Assembly (NCBI GenBank): GCA_018873245.2
Contig: JAEMBT020000008.1
Coordinates: 10,147,172-10,211,171, forward strand
DNA: 64,000 nucleotides
DNA from: Archegozetes longisetosus
Taxonomy: Eukaryota > Arthropoda > Arachnida > Sarcoptiformes > Trhypochthoniidae
Direction: 5' to 3'
Part shown: piece by piece, positions 33,788 through 45,103 of the stretch
How the letters are laid out: each line of letters opens with the position of its first letter
Position numbering within the stretch: the first letter of the stretch is position 1
Program-made: the position numbers and the translations under genes
The notes under the pieces: model-generated
Database searches by the model: none
Told to the model about the DNA's origin: nothing
Seen by the model: only the letters and a program-made list of their open reading frames with translations

Positions 33788-35765
33788 ATGTTTCTTTCAT
33801 ATCCTATTAAACAGTTTGAAATAATGGCCACATCAGAAACGAGCGAATCAGTAGAAAAATCAAACGTACTCTCTATTAAGGGGATTCCAACTGATTGGAA
33901 AGCTGAGAATCTAAAACGAATATTCGAGCCGTTTGGTTGTATTCTGAAAGTGAGAGTTAGTATTAAAGATTGCAACAATCAGTTAAGATCGAGACCAATA
34001 GCTTTTGTAACTTTCGATAACATTCCTTCTGCTAATAACGCATTAGAAGCCATGAATGGGTATCGTATTGACGGCTGTGTTCTCCATATAAGCAAAGCTA
34101 AACAAAAAATTAAGAGTAACTCACTCACTGATAAAATTTCTCATAATTGTTCGCCAATCAATCCAGCGATTGATTCGAAGTCAAGGATCAATGGATTTAT
34201 TGATGAAAACTGTTCTGATCGGCTGTTAGTCAAAGGATTACCCTTTAGTTACTCTAAAGAGAGTCTGATTAAATTGTTTGAGCCGTTTGGCCGAATGCCT
34301 TATGTCTTCTTGAATTCTCAAACAGCCCATAGTTTGAAACCCAACTTCGCTTATGTACAATTTTATAGTTGTTTAGACGCCTTTAAGGCTCTTAAAGACT
34401 TGAACGGAATGGAAATCGATGGCCATAAACTGGAGATTAAATTCACGGATCCGCTACATAAAGAGAGCGAATGCAATATTAGGGCAAAAATGAGAAAAAC
34501 AAGTGAAGAAACGAAAGTTGACGCTTATGTCAGTAATGCAACCATCAGTGAGTTGGACGAAGAACTATTGGCCAAGATATTTGGCTTATTATCGATTAAA
34601 CAAAAGTTTGGTATTTTGCGCGTCTGTCATTTGTGGAGAAAAGTATGCACTAATTTGATAGTAGACGAGAGAGTTTTGTCGTTTGGCAGAACTCACTATA
34701 ACTATAACTATGGGTGTCGCGATCGAACGCATAAAGTCAATGATAATAGCGAATTGAGTGACGCTATAATTGATGCCAATAATAAGTATTGCTTCCAAAG
34801 TTTGACTCGTTTAGCACCAATCGTTCGCTTGACTTATAATGTAGAGTGTTTGCAATTCGCCAACTGCTTCATAGATACGATTGCTTTCAAGTGGATTATC
34901 ACTCAGTGCCCAAAACTAAGATGTTTGCGATTCGATAATATCGAAGGTATTGGAGAACTAGATTGGCCTAAGCTCGGAAAACCCCTTTCGGGTAATTCAA
35001 GTTTTTATTAATGGTCAAGTCTTTTACCAAATAGTGATTTTTTCTATTTAAGCAAAAATCGTTCACTTTTCTTATGGTGGAAACAAATTAAATCATTGGA
35101 AGTCTTTGTCACGAATGCTTAGGTTCCTTGACACTCTCGAAGAGCTGACAATCTTTGACTGTTCTCAGGACTTGGAGAAAGTGTTTCTCAATTTGAGCCC
35201 AGGAGTCACTTCAATCAGCATTCGGGAATGTCCACAATTAGACTTATCTGCAATCAAAGCTCTGACTCGAAGAAATGGGCCGAAAATCAAAGATCTGAAG
35301 GTTGATTTCAGTGACAGCAACGAATGCGAACTTTTAATTGATTGTATATATGGTAGAATACCTAGTCTTCAAACGTTTTATGCCTTCAATATCAACAGTT
35401 CAGAGATTAAATACTTCAAACATGACATCGAATTCAACGAGTTTACTATCGCTTATAAAGACTACATCGATTTAACTATATTCGCAGAACCTGTCAGAAG
35501 GAACTTTGAATTTCTTGAAGTGATCGGTAACTTCAAGCCATCGAACGTTCAATCGATAACGGAATTAATACCTGAATGTAGAGAATTAAAACTAACCAAT
35601 TGTCAATTTCATTGCGAATGTACCACAAATGCTAAACAACTATTGAAGAATTGCTACTATAGCTGTTTAAGTTGCTTCGATAACTGTTTGGAATCGATTA
35701 GTTTCTTACCAAAGATCGAATGTCTCAATATTAACGGCACTAAAGTTTATACGTTTGATGACTAA
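33788..35765 (+). CDS. RRM-RRM-F-box protein with leucine-rich-like C-terminus
   Basis: Two exons, 33788-34991 and 35053-35765, join in phase across a 61-base intron (TCGG|GTAATT ... TTTAAG|CA) to give 638 residues; starting at the second ATG (33824) gives 626. Two RNA-recognition motifs are visible. RRM1 (about residues 27-105) has LSIKGIPTDWKAENLKRIF, with PIAFVTF as RNP1. RRM2 (about 147-225) has LLVKGLPFSYSKESLIKLF, with NFAYVQF. An F-box follows (about 256-300: ISELDEELLAKIFGLLSIKQ..LRVCHLWRKVC). The remainder has LRR-like repeats (ECLQFANC, LRCLRFDN, LEELTIFDC, VTSISIRECPQL). F-box proteins link targets to SCF ubiquitin ligases through SKP1. RNP1 is degenerate, so RNA binding is not assured. 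The RRM plus F-box combination is unusual. Confidence 0.85.
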
Positions 35766-36121
35766 ATCTAGGTCTCATTTAACGCACTATTAATTTATTT
35801 TTCATTTTCAATATAAAATTGAGTTATTAATTAATAACTTATTTTGTGCATGTCTCTAAAAACCTTTATTTTATAATCTAGAGCTTTATGGCCTGATTAA
35901 AGACTTTATTTAGAAATCATTATTTGATTGTTTAGATTAATTATAAATAACTGTTCGATTGTTTTAAATACAATTAGAAGTTAAAAAACATTAAGCTTAA
36001 CAATAAGTTAGATTATGAGAGATGATTGAAAGCATTAAACTTCTTACTAGAATAATAACTAATAATTGAATTATTGATTGTGAACAATTGTGAAAAATAA
36101 CCATGTCCTTTAAGCAAACTT
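35766..36121. other. Convergent 3' region
   Basis: 356 bases between the stop codons of two converging genes. AT-rich; 3' untranslated regions of both are expected here. Confidence 0.5.
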
Positions 36122-37223
36122 TTACTCTTCAATGTTTCGTCTATTCCGTATACGTCTATAATTCGCAAACACTTTAGGGACAAAAGGCTTTGAGAACTGG
36201 ATTGAAGTTTTGCTAAAACTGTAATCATTTGATTGTTTGCCAACTTTTCCCTCGAAAGGAACGAGAATTCCATGATTTACATAATCTTCAGTCTTAATAG
36301 CAGTTTTATTATGATTAACAGGAATGACATTCATTTCAGTCTTAATCAATGGCTTGTTATAGTGTTCAAATGGATTCAAATTAGTCTTTGGGGCAAACAA
36401 CTGAAACTCTCCTTATTTTGCCTGAAAGTCATAAAGTTTGTCAACTGATCCTCAAGTGCAAATTCTTTTCTACCGTTAGTCGAAGTGTTTTGGGAACTAT
36501 AAGTGCTTGCACGCACATTCAATGGTCTCTTAAAGACATTGGTAGACTGACTTATTTCTGAATTAGGCTCTGATTGAGAAGTTGTCGAGTTTGCCATCGA
36601 TTGAATAGTCGGAAAATCAGTTTCTGTTTTAATCCTTTTATTAGGAGTAACGATTATTTTCGAAATTCCAGATCTTCTCAAAACTGAGCTCTTCTTCTCA
36701 AGTATTTCATTGATCTTGTGCTTAAAATCCTTTGAGAAGTACTTCGAAGTCGTCGGAAATCCTGTTTTAATTCTCTTAAAATTGCTATTAACCATTAATT
36801 CATTACTTCTTTTGATTGGATTCGAGTTGGGAACAAATTTTGGTTTAAAGTTATCTGAAGTTATGATTAAATTAATTATGATTTATTCAAAAACAAAATA
36901 ATGAAAATGAAAACATTTTTACAATTAATTGGTCGACCCTTCAAATTAGTTGATTCTAAATTGTATTTACCGCCGATTAGTCGATTATCTTCATCTTCAA
37001 TGAGATCTTCATCTCCAAAACTAACTCTTAACCGGTTTGTAATTCGTTGATTCAAATAATTTTCATCAAAATTGATCAAAATTACATTATTTTTCTTCAA
37101 ATTCTTAATTGTTTGCAATTTTGGTCTATTATTTTTCATTTTGAACGGAATTAACCCGTAATTAACTTGTTGTATATCAAGTATTGCGAGTCTATAGAAA
37201 TCTAAACCTAAATATCTAGGCAT
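36122..37223 (-). CDS. Unrecognised basic, serine/asparagine-rich protein, multi-exon
   Basis: Exon 1 36923-37223 (MPRYLGLDFYRLAILDIQ...) joins exon 2, starting at 36854, through a 68-base intron with good GT/AG sites and continuous frame (TNLKGRPIN|YNFKPK). Exon 2 is open to a stop at 36376. A third coding-like segment, 36122 to about 36401 (FAPKTNLNPFEHYNKPLIKTEMN, ending YRRIRNRRNIEE), lies in another frame. It could be joined after an AG at about 36402, for example from a GTGCGT donor near 36517, or reflect a frameshift. The protein is rich in K, N, S and T and has repeated IKTE/KRIKT motifs that could be SUMO or nuclear-localisation sites. No known domain is recognised. A chromatin or nuclear role is only a guess. 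Confidence 0.5.
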
Positions 37224-37567
37224 CCCTTAACTATAATTAACATTAAATAACTGTTGAAAACTTAATTAACTTTCAGTTCATTCACAAATGCGTCGCAAAA
37301 ATCAAACTCTTACTCAGTGTTTTCATTCACTAAACACTTACTAATAAACAAATGTACTTATGAATGAAGTAATGAATCAAAGTTTTGGTTTGTTTATACA
37401 CTGATTAGCCACTGGTGTTAATGTAAACTAATACCAAATAAAAGGCGTAGACACTTTCATGAATAAACAGTTAGGACAGAACTAGAATTACAGCTTCGAG
37501 CTTATACAATATGATCTCATTTTTTCAGATTCCATTAACTTTTAATGGCGAAGACGATTATCCAATA
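37224..37567. other. Upstream region of the unrecognised gene
   Basis: About 340 bases that should carry the promoter of the minus-strand gene ending at 37223. Nothing else is recognised. Confidence 0.4.
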
Positions 37568-37709
37568 CGATAAAGCCTGTCCAACTTTCACGTGTAGCTA
37601 AGTGGTTCTTAAAAATGAATAATAATTAAGCCACGCTTTTCTGTAAGATTTTTTTGTATTAATTTTAAAAATCTCTTTAGTGTATGTTAGAATTAGACAG
37701 GTTTTACTG
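37568..37709. mobile_element. Small pogo/Tigger-like MITE (142 bp)
   Basis: Left end CGATAAAGCCTGTCCAA and right end, read in complement, CAGTAAAACCTGTCTAA are 13/17 identical. TA flanks both sides (37566-37567, 37710-37711). Too short to code. Confidence 0.55.
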
Positions 37710-38647
37710 TACCTATTGTCGTCCATTCGACTGTTTTTCTAAATGAAAATCTTCTGATTGACAATTTTTCCTTCATGCTAAAGCTATATGTACTTTTCAA
37801 ACAATTTTTAAAATTTTCTTTTACAGCTAAATGGCTGATTTGAATTAGATTTTTAGTTAATGCTTTTAACTTTATGCATTAAATTAGTTAATCTGTATCA
37901 AATCAAAGAACTTATAAGAGTTTATAAGAATTAAAATTAAATTGTTTAATATTTAGTTGCTAGTTTCGGTTTTCCATAGTTGAGTCAGTAGTTTATGTAA
38001 ATGAATGCCTAAAACTTATCAAAGCTTTTCGTTTCAATTCTGATTCAATTCTTACAGTATATGATGTAATGTTCCGTGATAAATTACCTAGAAAATATTC
38101 AAAATTTCTATTCAAGATTCATGAAATATTACCAGAATCATCCTTTCTTTCAATATGTTGAGAATACCTTTTAATTAACCTCAAAAACTAATCGGTTCCG
38201 CCACTGAATTGCTTTTTAATTCACTTCTATGTTAGTTTGCATTTGATATCTTCTGTAAGTTGTGCAAACCTCATTTTTAGAAATCGATAAAAGCCTGTTT
38301 CTATTCTACCTTCGTTCATATATTTTATGAAACTTTTTAGATAGTCGAGTACCACGAAAGTTGAGGCACGGCTAATGACTTGTTGCTTAATGAGATATTG
38401 ACAGCACTTCGACTCCAAGCACAGTAACATAGAATGACTATATTTTTGAGATAAATTCATTTGACTCTGCTTTTAATGCACTTTTATATCATTTCCATGT
38501 TTTCAAAAGTTTGTATTCGACTTTGTATTGTATTTTCACTTTGAGTTTGAGAACTAAACATTAATTTTAAGAAATCAATTAAGTTGTCAAAGCTTTAAAA
38601 TTTTTAATTGATTTTTAGTGGCGTTCAAGAAATTTTGAAATCAGACT
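37710..38647. other. Intergenic stretch upstream of the cysteine-rich gene
   Basis: AT-rich. A 77-codon minus-strand frame at 38227-38460 has a plausible composition (LLCLESKCCQYLIKQQV) but no recognised domain, so it is not called as a gene. Confidence 0.35.
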
Positions 38648-39248
38648 ATGATATCAATAAAAATATTTGTTTTACTTACTGCATACGTAGTAATAACAAC
38701 TAAACTTCTACGAGCACAGGATGATGCATCGGTTAAGGAAGAATCTGAGTGTGTTATTCCTTGTGATTATGATCACGACTGCAGACAAAACCCCAATTGT
38801 AACGATAAATGGTTCTGCATTAATCTTAAATGTAAGCGAACATTTTTGTGTACAATATCAATACCTGTTGATAGCTTTTAAAAACTCTATAGAAATAAAA
38901 GTATTTTCAGAACCCAAAAATTTGTTTAGATTTTAAATAAAGTTTCTAAAAACTTATGAAAACTAAGTTTTTTAAGATTCTGTCTTTTGATTATGTTGTG
39001 AAACAATTTATTAAACTAGTTTATTATCAATAGAGCGATGTTAATTGTCAATGTTAATTTATAGATATTTTGCAAAACTAGGCATGTATTACGATCCCGA
39101 ACCGGATGATCGAGTTTTGGCCAAATGTGCGGATATCGGCGATAAATGTTATTATAATATTGACTGCGATTGGGGTAATAGAGAGAAAATGCATTGTCCC
39201 TGGTATATGTGCAATCAAACCACTAATAAATGTTTCTTTCTGGGATAA
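38648..39248 (+). CDS. Small secreted protein with two six-cysteine blocks
   Basis: Exon 1 38648-38831 and exon 2 39082-39248 (donor AAAT|GTAAGC, acceptor AAACTAG) give 116 residues; the split codon restores a cysteine. A signal peptide is clear (about residues 1-23, ISIKIFVLLTAYVVITT). The mature part has twelve cysteines in two blocks of six. Block 1 spacing is C-x3-C-x5-C-x5-C-x5-C-x4-C, and block 2 is C-x6-C-x5-C-x9-C-x4-C-x6-C. Each block has a D-C at the third position and a W-x-C near the fifth, consistent with an internal duplication of a disulfide-stabilised fold. The family is not recognised. Secreted cysteine-rich proteins include protease inhibitors, antimicrobial and salivary or venom proteins; none of these roles is shown here. 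Confidence 0.75.
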
Positions 39249-40398
39249 ATCTCGGCTCCATAATGAAATCGTTGGCACTATTGTTGCAGATCATACTTTC
39301 AATAACATTTTATAAATTTAAGCTTGGGTTAGATTTGCCATTATCTGTATTATCCAACACAAACTTGGACATGAGCCTGATTTAAAACAGCATAGCTGAC
39401 GTTCCACGCTAAAGCCTAATATTCAGTAAAACAAACAATACATCTTTTAACAGTAATACTTGAATAATAAACTTCTATTTTATTAATTAAAATGTAATTC
39501 AATTACAATACATGTTATTGTTTTAATTAGTACTGTTTTATCATTTGTTCTGATTTTTGATTTGTTGCTAAGGTTATGATAGTATTTTCAAACAGCAAAC
39601 GCAAACGTTATAGATGATACTATTGTTTTGTGCTGAATCTTAATCAAATAGAAATAAAATCCAAAGCGGTTCATACGAATGCCAATTGAATAGAACTCTA
39701 ATAAAATTTTTAGACAAACTCTTCTAGATATTATTAGAGACAAACTTAAAATAGTTGTGCTTTTGTCCAAAAGTTGATCCGAAAAATGAATGAAATGAAT
39801 TCTAGCCCTTTCTCTGGCATTATTATCGAGGCAGAGATTATATTTTGAGTTATTTTTTATCTTTAACTTAAAAGAATAAATTTGACTTCTCACAATTATT
39901 TGTGACTTTCATAACTGCTTTGTCTGTAATGAAATTGAAGTTTTCATCCCTTCTTATTATAAACTGTTTCAATTTATCCGATTATAGTAATAATTTGAGT
40001 TGAACTTCAGAGAAATCAGAGGGAACACGAATATTCTAATTGATGACAATAAAACTGAATTCCATAAAATGTCCCTATTTGAATCCTCGTAATACGAACT
40101 CGTAAATGAGCTAAATGTTTACAACCTTTCAATGACTTAATGTTGATACTTTGCATCTGAATCTAACTCAAGCAAATAATAGTTAACTGCTTTAATTGAG
40201 AGAAAGAACAAGTTCTATTTAATAGCAGATTAAATATTAATTCACCATTAACACCACTGTATAATTTTAGAGCAATTTATACCCATATTTGAAAGATAGA
40301 GAAAAGTTTGGTTCAAATTGTATGTATGGCAAAAATCCAAATGAAGTTTATCTAAGTTATCTAAATAAGATGAACTCAGATCCCACTCACTGTCACTA
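39249..40398. other. Intergenic stretch
   Basis: AT-rich. No supported gene or element. Confidence 0.4.
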
Positions 40399-40539
40399 TT
40401 AAGTTTCACTCGCCTCATCCAAATCTGACATTTCTTCTTCAATACCCAAACATTTTAGTGATTTCTTGCATTGATCCACAAAAGTTTCCATTAAATTGAT
40501 ATCAGTATTAGAATAAAAGCTCAATCCCTTAGCTTTCAT
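40399..40539 (-). CDS. Possible small protein or exon (46 codons), unrecognised
   Basis: ATG 40539 opens a frame to TAA at 40399-40401 with coding-like composition (MKAKGLSFYSNTDINLMET ... GIEEEMSDLDEASET). It ends in an acidic tail followed by several stops. No family is recognised. It may be a short gene, an exon of a longer one, or chance. Confidence 0.25.
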   Translation of the reverse strand: MKAKGLSFYSNTDINLMETFVDQCKKSLKCLGIEEEMSDLDEASET

Positions 40540-42239
40540 GACTAGGTGCTAATCATTCATTTTTATCAATCATGTGACCCAGATCAATCAGAGCAATAGA
40601 TTCTCATATAATTCAAGTAATTACTTACACTTATCATTAGAAGAACTAAAAATATTTGCCAGTTTTCTAAGTTTTGCCCAAGTTTTACATTGGAGTCTCA
40701 TTGTTAACAGTTGGAATTGTTTATATGAAAAATGAACCCACTGAGTTTGCGCTTAATTTACATGTTAGAGATCTCCACACTTCAATAAATAATATCCGAC
40801 AAGTCTTATGTCATAAGGCGTCTCATATATTATTATTTCTTGATTATAACTATATTTTAACAGTTTATCTCCATTTAATATGTACGAATTGTTGACAATG
40901 AGTAATCATATCCTCTAAGCCTTTCAATAATGAAAGTAAGCCAAGATCTTAGGCTTCAGCAGTGCTATTGCACTATATTTGAATGCAGACGTATTAGACG
41001 TTGGATGCTTGACCAGTCAAAGCATGTTTACACACGTGTTATGATCACTCTGATAATTAGCGATCAAAAAGACTTGAAATTTTTTTTCAATACTATTCCA
41101 ATATCGGTGAAATACCCGTCCACTACCGCTGTGAGAGCGATAAACCCAATACAGGTGGAAACTTTTCAATGACATTACAATTGATTATAACTTTGCACTA
41201 AGTTGTTTATTCTTGTAATATTGGATTACGAAATATTAATAAATGAGAAACTAATGAAAACATGCGGCAATTGTTTTAACAAATGTTAAGATCTCTACTG
41301 AGCTACATGCTCCGTTAATTATTTTATACCTAAGGTTTAGTCGAGCAATTAAACATAAGCGTTTTTCAACTCAACAATATTAGTATTAAACCATAATCTA
41401 ATTTTTTAACCAAATATATAATCTGTAAAAATGACAAGCGGCCATTTGAACTAAAGTACGTAAAACTATGAATTAAAAGTTTTGAATAATCAATTTTGCA
41501 AAACTTGAAACATTTGTTTAGGTTTACAAAAATACTGATTTCATATTAAGCGCTCATATTTTAGTATCAAACTATTATTCCCCTAACATGAAAAATTTCA
41601 GTGAAAAATATCCAAGCTATGTTTGTATTGATTGCATCACAAATGAGTCATTTTAACGTACACGTTCTTGAAACGTTTAGTTTATTTTATATAAAATTTA
41701 CGTTCAAAAGTTTTTCATAAATCCTAACACTGTTAAGATATTGAAAATAAAATTTCGACATCGCCATACTACCAGCAAATTTCCTGGTTTAAATACTATT
41801 ACTGCACGGATACCGGCAAATAATCAAATTGTGCTACCGTTCCATGATATTGCGTCATTTTTTCAATTACTGTTAGAAATGCCGTCAAACTTGCAGTTCT
41901 GAACCCAGCAGAGGCAGTGGCTAACGGCCATACGTCAGAAGCCCAGACGTTTCTAGAATGTTCTCGTCCAATATGTATAAATATAAGGAGGTGCTGATCC
42001 TTTCTCGTTCAATTGTTTAGATTGAACTAGCTTTTGCCGCTTTATTCATCGAAAAATAATTACTTGGATTCTCAATTGACGATAATATTTATGCCGTAAA
42101 CCGATTTTCGGGTGTTATGTGACTTTGAACTTACCGTGAAAAGTTGTACATATTCTCATCATAAAGGTAATTTTTCAATTATACATTCTGTAAAATTTTA
42201 ACTACCTAATATAGCTGAAAAATACTAGAACAAGTATAT
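40540..42239. other. Intergenic stretch with a promoter- or LTR-like block
   Basis: No gene is supported. Bases about 41760-42110 are GC-richer than the surroundings and contain a TATA-like TATAAATATAAGG at about 41978, followed by a pyrimidine-rich start region. This resembles a degraded LTR promoter, but no partner LTR or clear ends are visible in the window. Confidence 0.3.
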
Positions 42240-42367
42240 TTGATATAACGCCTTGTGAACCAAAATTTAGACTTTTCGAAAGCGCGCTATGAAATAGAAT
42301 TCGATTTTGTAGGCATATATTATACAATTTTGCAAACAATTTATTGAGTTATAATATCTAATTTTCT

Positions 42368-43075
42368 TTGATATTGAGTTCAATTATCAAAAGTTTCGAG
42401 ATTACTCGAAATCGAGTCGTGACATTCTGTAACAATGATTCAGATAAACCCAAATCTTATACAGTAAAACATTTCATGGCTGAAGGTATGCCTCGCAGTT
42501 CCATATATAACATAGTTGGAACATCTCAGGAACGATTGACCACTAAAGAAAAAGTAAGTAAGGGTCACTATTTTCAGAAAAGTCAACACCTGATAGTGTC
42601 AAACAGGCACCGAAACAAAAATTCGAGTCGAGTCATGCTTTGAATTGCTATTTCGAAGTACGGTATGAGTAAACCATTACTACAAAGGTCTAGGCTGGCG
42701 ATCGACCAAAACGTGTACAAAGAAGAGTGTTTTCGAAAAAATTTGACTCCTTAAATGAAAAAAAAACCATTCTGGCAACAAATACTTCTTCTGGCCCGAT
42801 AAGGCATGGGCACATTACGCACGAACAGTCACACAATACTTGTAAACAGATAAAGTAAGATTTGTACCAAAATACCGTAACCCAACAAACCTTCCTCAGT
42901 GTAGTCCGATTGAGGATTTTTTCGGTTATATGTGTCGAATAATTTACAGAAATAGTTGGTGTACAAAAAATGCTGATCATTTCATAAGAATAAAATTTTG
43001 TCTCAAAAAATTTTACTTAAATGTTGTCAAAAGAAGTGTGAGATCAAATACAGTTTTTAAGGATTTGATATCACA
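42368..43075 (+). pseudogene. Tc1-like transposase, broken
   Basis: The N-terminal piece shows a helix-turn-helix (YTVKHFMAEGMPRSSIYNI). The C-terminal piece has FFWPDKAWAHYART, FVPKYRN, and NLPQCSPIEDFFGY, matching the second and third catalytic motifs of IS630/Tc1 transposases (FWPD.A..HYA, PIE.FW). Several stops and frame changes lie between, and the first catalytic aspartate region is missing. Non-functional. Confidence 0.6.
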
Positions 43076-43134
43076 ATAACTATATTTAGAGAAATAAACA
43101 GAACATAGAGAGTTCTGTAAAGATAATCTTTAAT

Positions 43135-43491
43135 TGTGGGTCAGCCGCGATGATGACCCCAATAATAGGTCAAAGTTTTAAAAATAGGCCAATAGGGCAG
43201 TTATCGAGTACTTATTGGTCAGTTAGTGACCAACATTGATACTTATGGAAAATTCCACTGATTTTGTAAACAACTTTCTGTCCATATATAAGGAGTGACA
43301 AAATAGTCACTCTTCACTTCCCGAACAATCGTGAAAGTTGTCTCTTAACATTGTTGAAAATTCTCTACTTATAACTTTTAATCTTTGTGTATAAACTATT
43401 TTTGTCTTAAATAAAATTACTAATACCCAAAAAGTGGTTTAGTTTATTTCGTCGAATACAAGAAAACTTCTAAACGAAATTTGGTATTACA
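43135..43491 (+). repeat. Candidate solo LTR
   Basis: The block begins TGTGGGTC and ends GGTATTACA. It holds a TATA-like CATATATAAGG at about 43283, a TCACTTCCCGAAC start-like region, and AATAAA at about 43411. These are LTR hallmarks, but no target duplication or second copy is visible. The boundaries are tentative. Confidence 0.35.
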
Positions 43492-43745
43492 GAAGTATTA
43501 CTAGTGTGACTAATAGAATCTGAAGATAGCTGAATTGAGCTACTATAAGTTGTTCATTAGGTTATTCCTATTTCTTATATAATGTAGTTTTTTTTGTAGT
43601 AAAAGCTCATATTTTTCGATAAATTTTATCATAACAAAAAATGAATTAAAATCTTGTCTAAATCTTGGTTCACAAGGAGTTATGTATCACTTTCACTTTA
43701 CTGAAGCTTACTGTTGTTTTTTACATGAACTCAGCAACACGGTAG

Positions 43746-44270
43746 ATGGCTAGCACGGAACCCATCGAGGTACAGCGATACTGGGCAGGACTGTCAAGCG
43801 ATTATATAACACGGCCTAACTTTGAAAATGCAAGATTTGAGTTTGATCTGGTGGGCAAGCAACCAAAAGTTTGTTGCTTATATATAATCTACAATAGCAT
43901 GGAATATTGTTATGTTGTGTCGCAAGAGAAATTAGATAATAGTTGCTATTTTGGAACAACCCATATAAGAGCAATGACTTCGTTTCTTATTAACCATAAT
44001 TTGTATATGAATCCTCCTAAGTTCAACTATATTGTTGGATTCTACTACGACGTGGGAGAGCAGAAACTAACATCTTGCTGCAACTACTTCTTTTCCCATA
44101 CTCGCACTATAACTACAGGTATCAAAGAAGATTTTGAAAGGGACATCTTCCCCAAAATCGATAAATATTTCAAGACAAACATTACCCAGTGCCAAGGAAT
44201 TACACAAAAGGGACGCCAGTGCAAGAATATCATACGAAACGGGCTCAAATGCCATCATCATTCAAATTAA
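43746..44270 (+). CDS. Orphan protein with C-terminal Cys/His zinc-like motif
   Basis: A single open frame of 174 residues from ATG 43746. AATAAA at about 44315 could serve as its poly(A) signal. The C-terminus has CQGITQKGRQC and GLKCHHH, i.e. C-x-G-x-T-x2-G-x2-C-x8-C-x2-H, a short zinc-binding-type motif (C-G-T-G-C spacing) found at the ends of assorted eukaryotic and viral proteins. The rest is rich in Y, F and C (VCCLYIIYNSMEYCYVVSQ) and is not recognised. It lies 58 bases beyond the Tc1-like element, between transposon remnants, so it could belong to a mobile element or be a captured gene. The frame is intact. Confidence 0.5.
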   Translation: MASTEPIEVQRYWAGLSSDYITRPNFENARFEFDLVGKQPKVCCLYIIYNSMEYCYVVSQEKLDNSCYFGTTHIRAMTSFLINHNLYMNPPKFNYIVGFYYDVGEQKLTSCCNYFFSHTRTITTGIKEDFERDIFPKIDKYFKTNITQCQGITQKGRQCKNIIRNGLKCHHHSN

Positions 44271-44389
44271 CAATCTTGATATGATTGGAATTTTCCTATA
44301 CGAAATTGTATATCAATAAATACATTTATTTTCTTAGCGTTTGAAGCCTGCAATATATGTTTTTCTAATAAAAGTTAATGATTACATTA

Positions 44390-44550
44390 TTAAGTTGCTT
44401 GGAAAGTCTTATTTTTTTAATATATCAAAAATACTTGTAGATTATGCTGGTTTTAGATTTATTTACTTATCGAATCGAAGTTCAAAATCAAGTGCAGTTA
44501 TTTATTTTTAAATTTATAAAAAAATTCAGAAAACTCTTAGAACAACCTAA
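44390..44550 (+). mobile_element. Short mariner-derived element (161 bp)
   Basis: Left end TTAAGTTGCTTGGAAAGTCT and right end CTCTTAGAACAACCTAA are inverted mariner-type termini flanked by TA (44388-44389, 44551-44552). The interior matches the untranslated end of the neighbouring 44567-45103 copy in opposite orientation. Confidence 0.6.
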
Positions 44551-44566
44551 TAAAAGTTAAGAATTA

Positions 44567-45103
44567 TTAGGTTGTTCTGAGAGTTGTTTACTTTCTTATT
44601 AAAATAAAATGTAATAAAAGCACTAAAATAATAAAGTAGTCGAGTTTGAACAATTGAATCTCTCGGCCAGTTCTGGAGTGATTAGACGCGAGTTCTCTCC
44701 AATGTCCGCCATCAAGAGGTCATTGTCCAGCTCCGTCGGTGTCCCCGATCGAAGGCCATTCTCAAGACCAAAATCGCCCTATCGGAATCTGCGGAACCGA
44801 TATTGACATTTGGAGGCATCCATTACGTCTCCGTAGACGTGTCAAATATTTCTCGTGGCTTCCATGGCCTTACCGCCTTTCTTAAACTCATAAAGCATAC
44901 AATTCCGAATGTGGACTTGGTCTGTAGACATGATTGCTACTTAAGACACTATTATCTAAAAATTTTTTTAATGTAAAAATTTAAAGATAAATAACTGTAC
45001 TTGAGTTTGGCACTTCGATTCGATAAGTGAACAAATCTAGAGCCAACATAATCTACAAGTGTTTTTGATATATTAAAAAAATAAGACTTTCCGAACAGCC
45101 TAA
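44567..45103 (-). mobile_element. Internally deleted mariner element (537 bp)
   Basis: Termini TTAGGTTGTTCTGAG and, on the right, CTTTCCGAACAGCCTAA are typical mariner ends. On the minus strand from ATG 44931 the N-terminal half of a mariner transposase is readable (VHIRNCMLYEFKKGGKA, then the region corresponding to the linker GTPTELDNDL and helix-turn-helix ITPELAERFNCS). It carries stops or shifts, and the DDD catalytic half is deleted. Confidence 0.75.

Larger units (their letters stand above)
42240..43688 (+). mobile_element. Decayed Tc1-like element, probably interrupted by a solo LTR
   Basis: Inverted ends around 42240-42272 and 43653-43688 share CCTTGTGAACCAA and ATTTAGAC. Between them lies plus-strand transposase debris (42368-43075) and then an LTR-like block (43135-43491). 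Removing that block leaves about 1.1 kb, a plausible size for a slightly deleted Tc1-type element. Confidence 0.55.

Noticed and set aside
38227-38460. Minus-strand frame of 77 codons with plausible composition
   Set aside because: No recognised domain, no clear splice partners, and short enough to occur by chance in this composition.
39588-41172. Several open frames of 64-101 codons between 39.6 and 41.2 kb
   Set aside because: Low-complexity, AT-driven translations without motifs or splice context.
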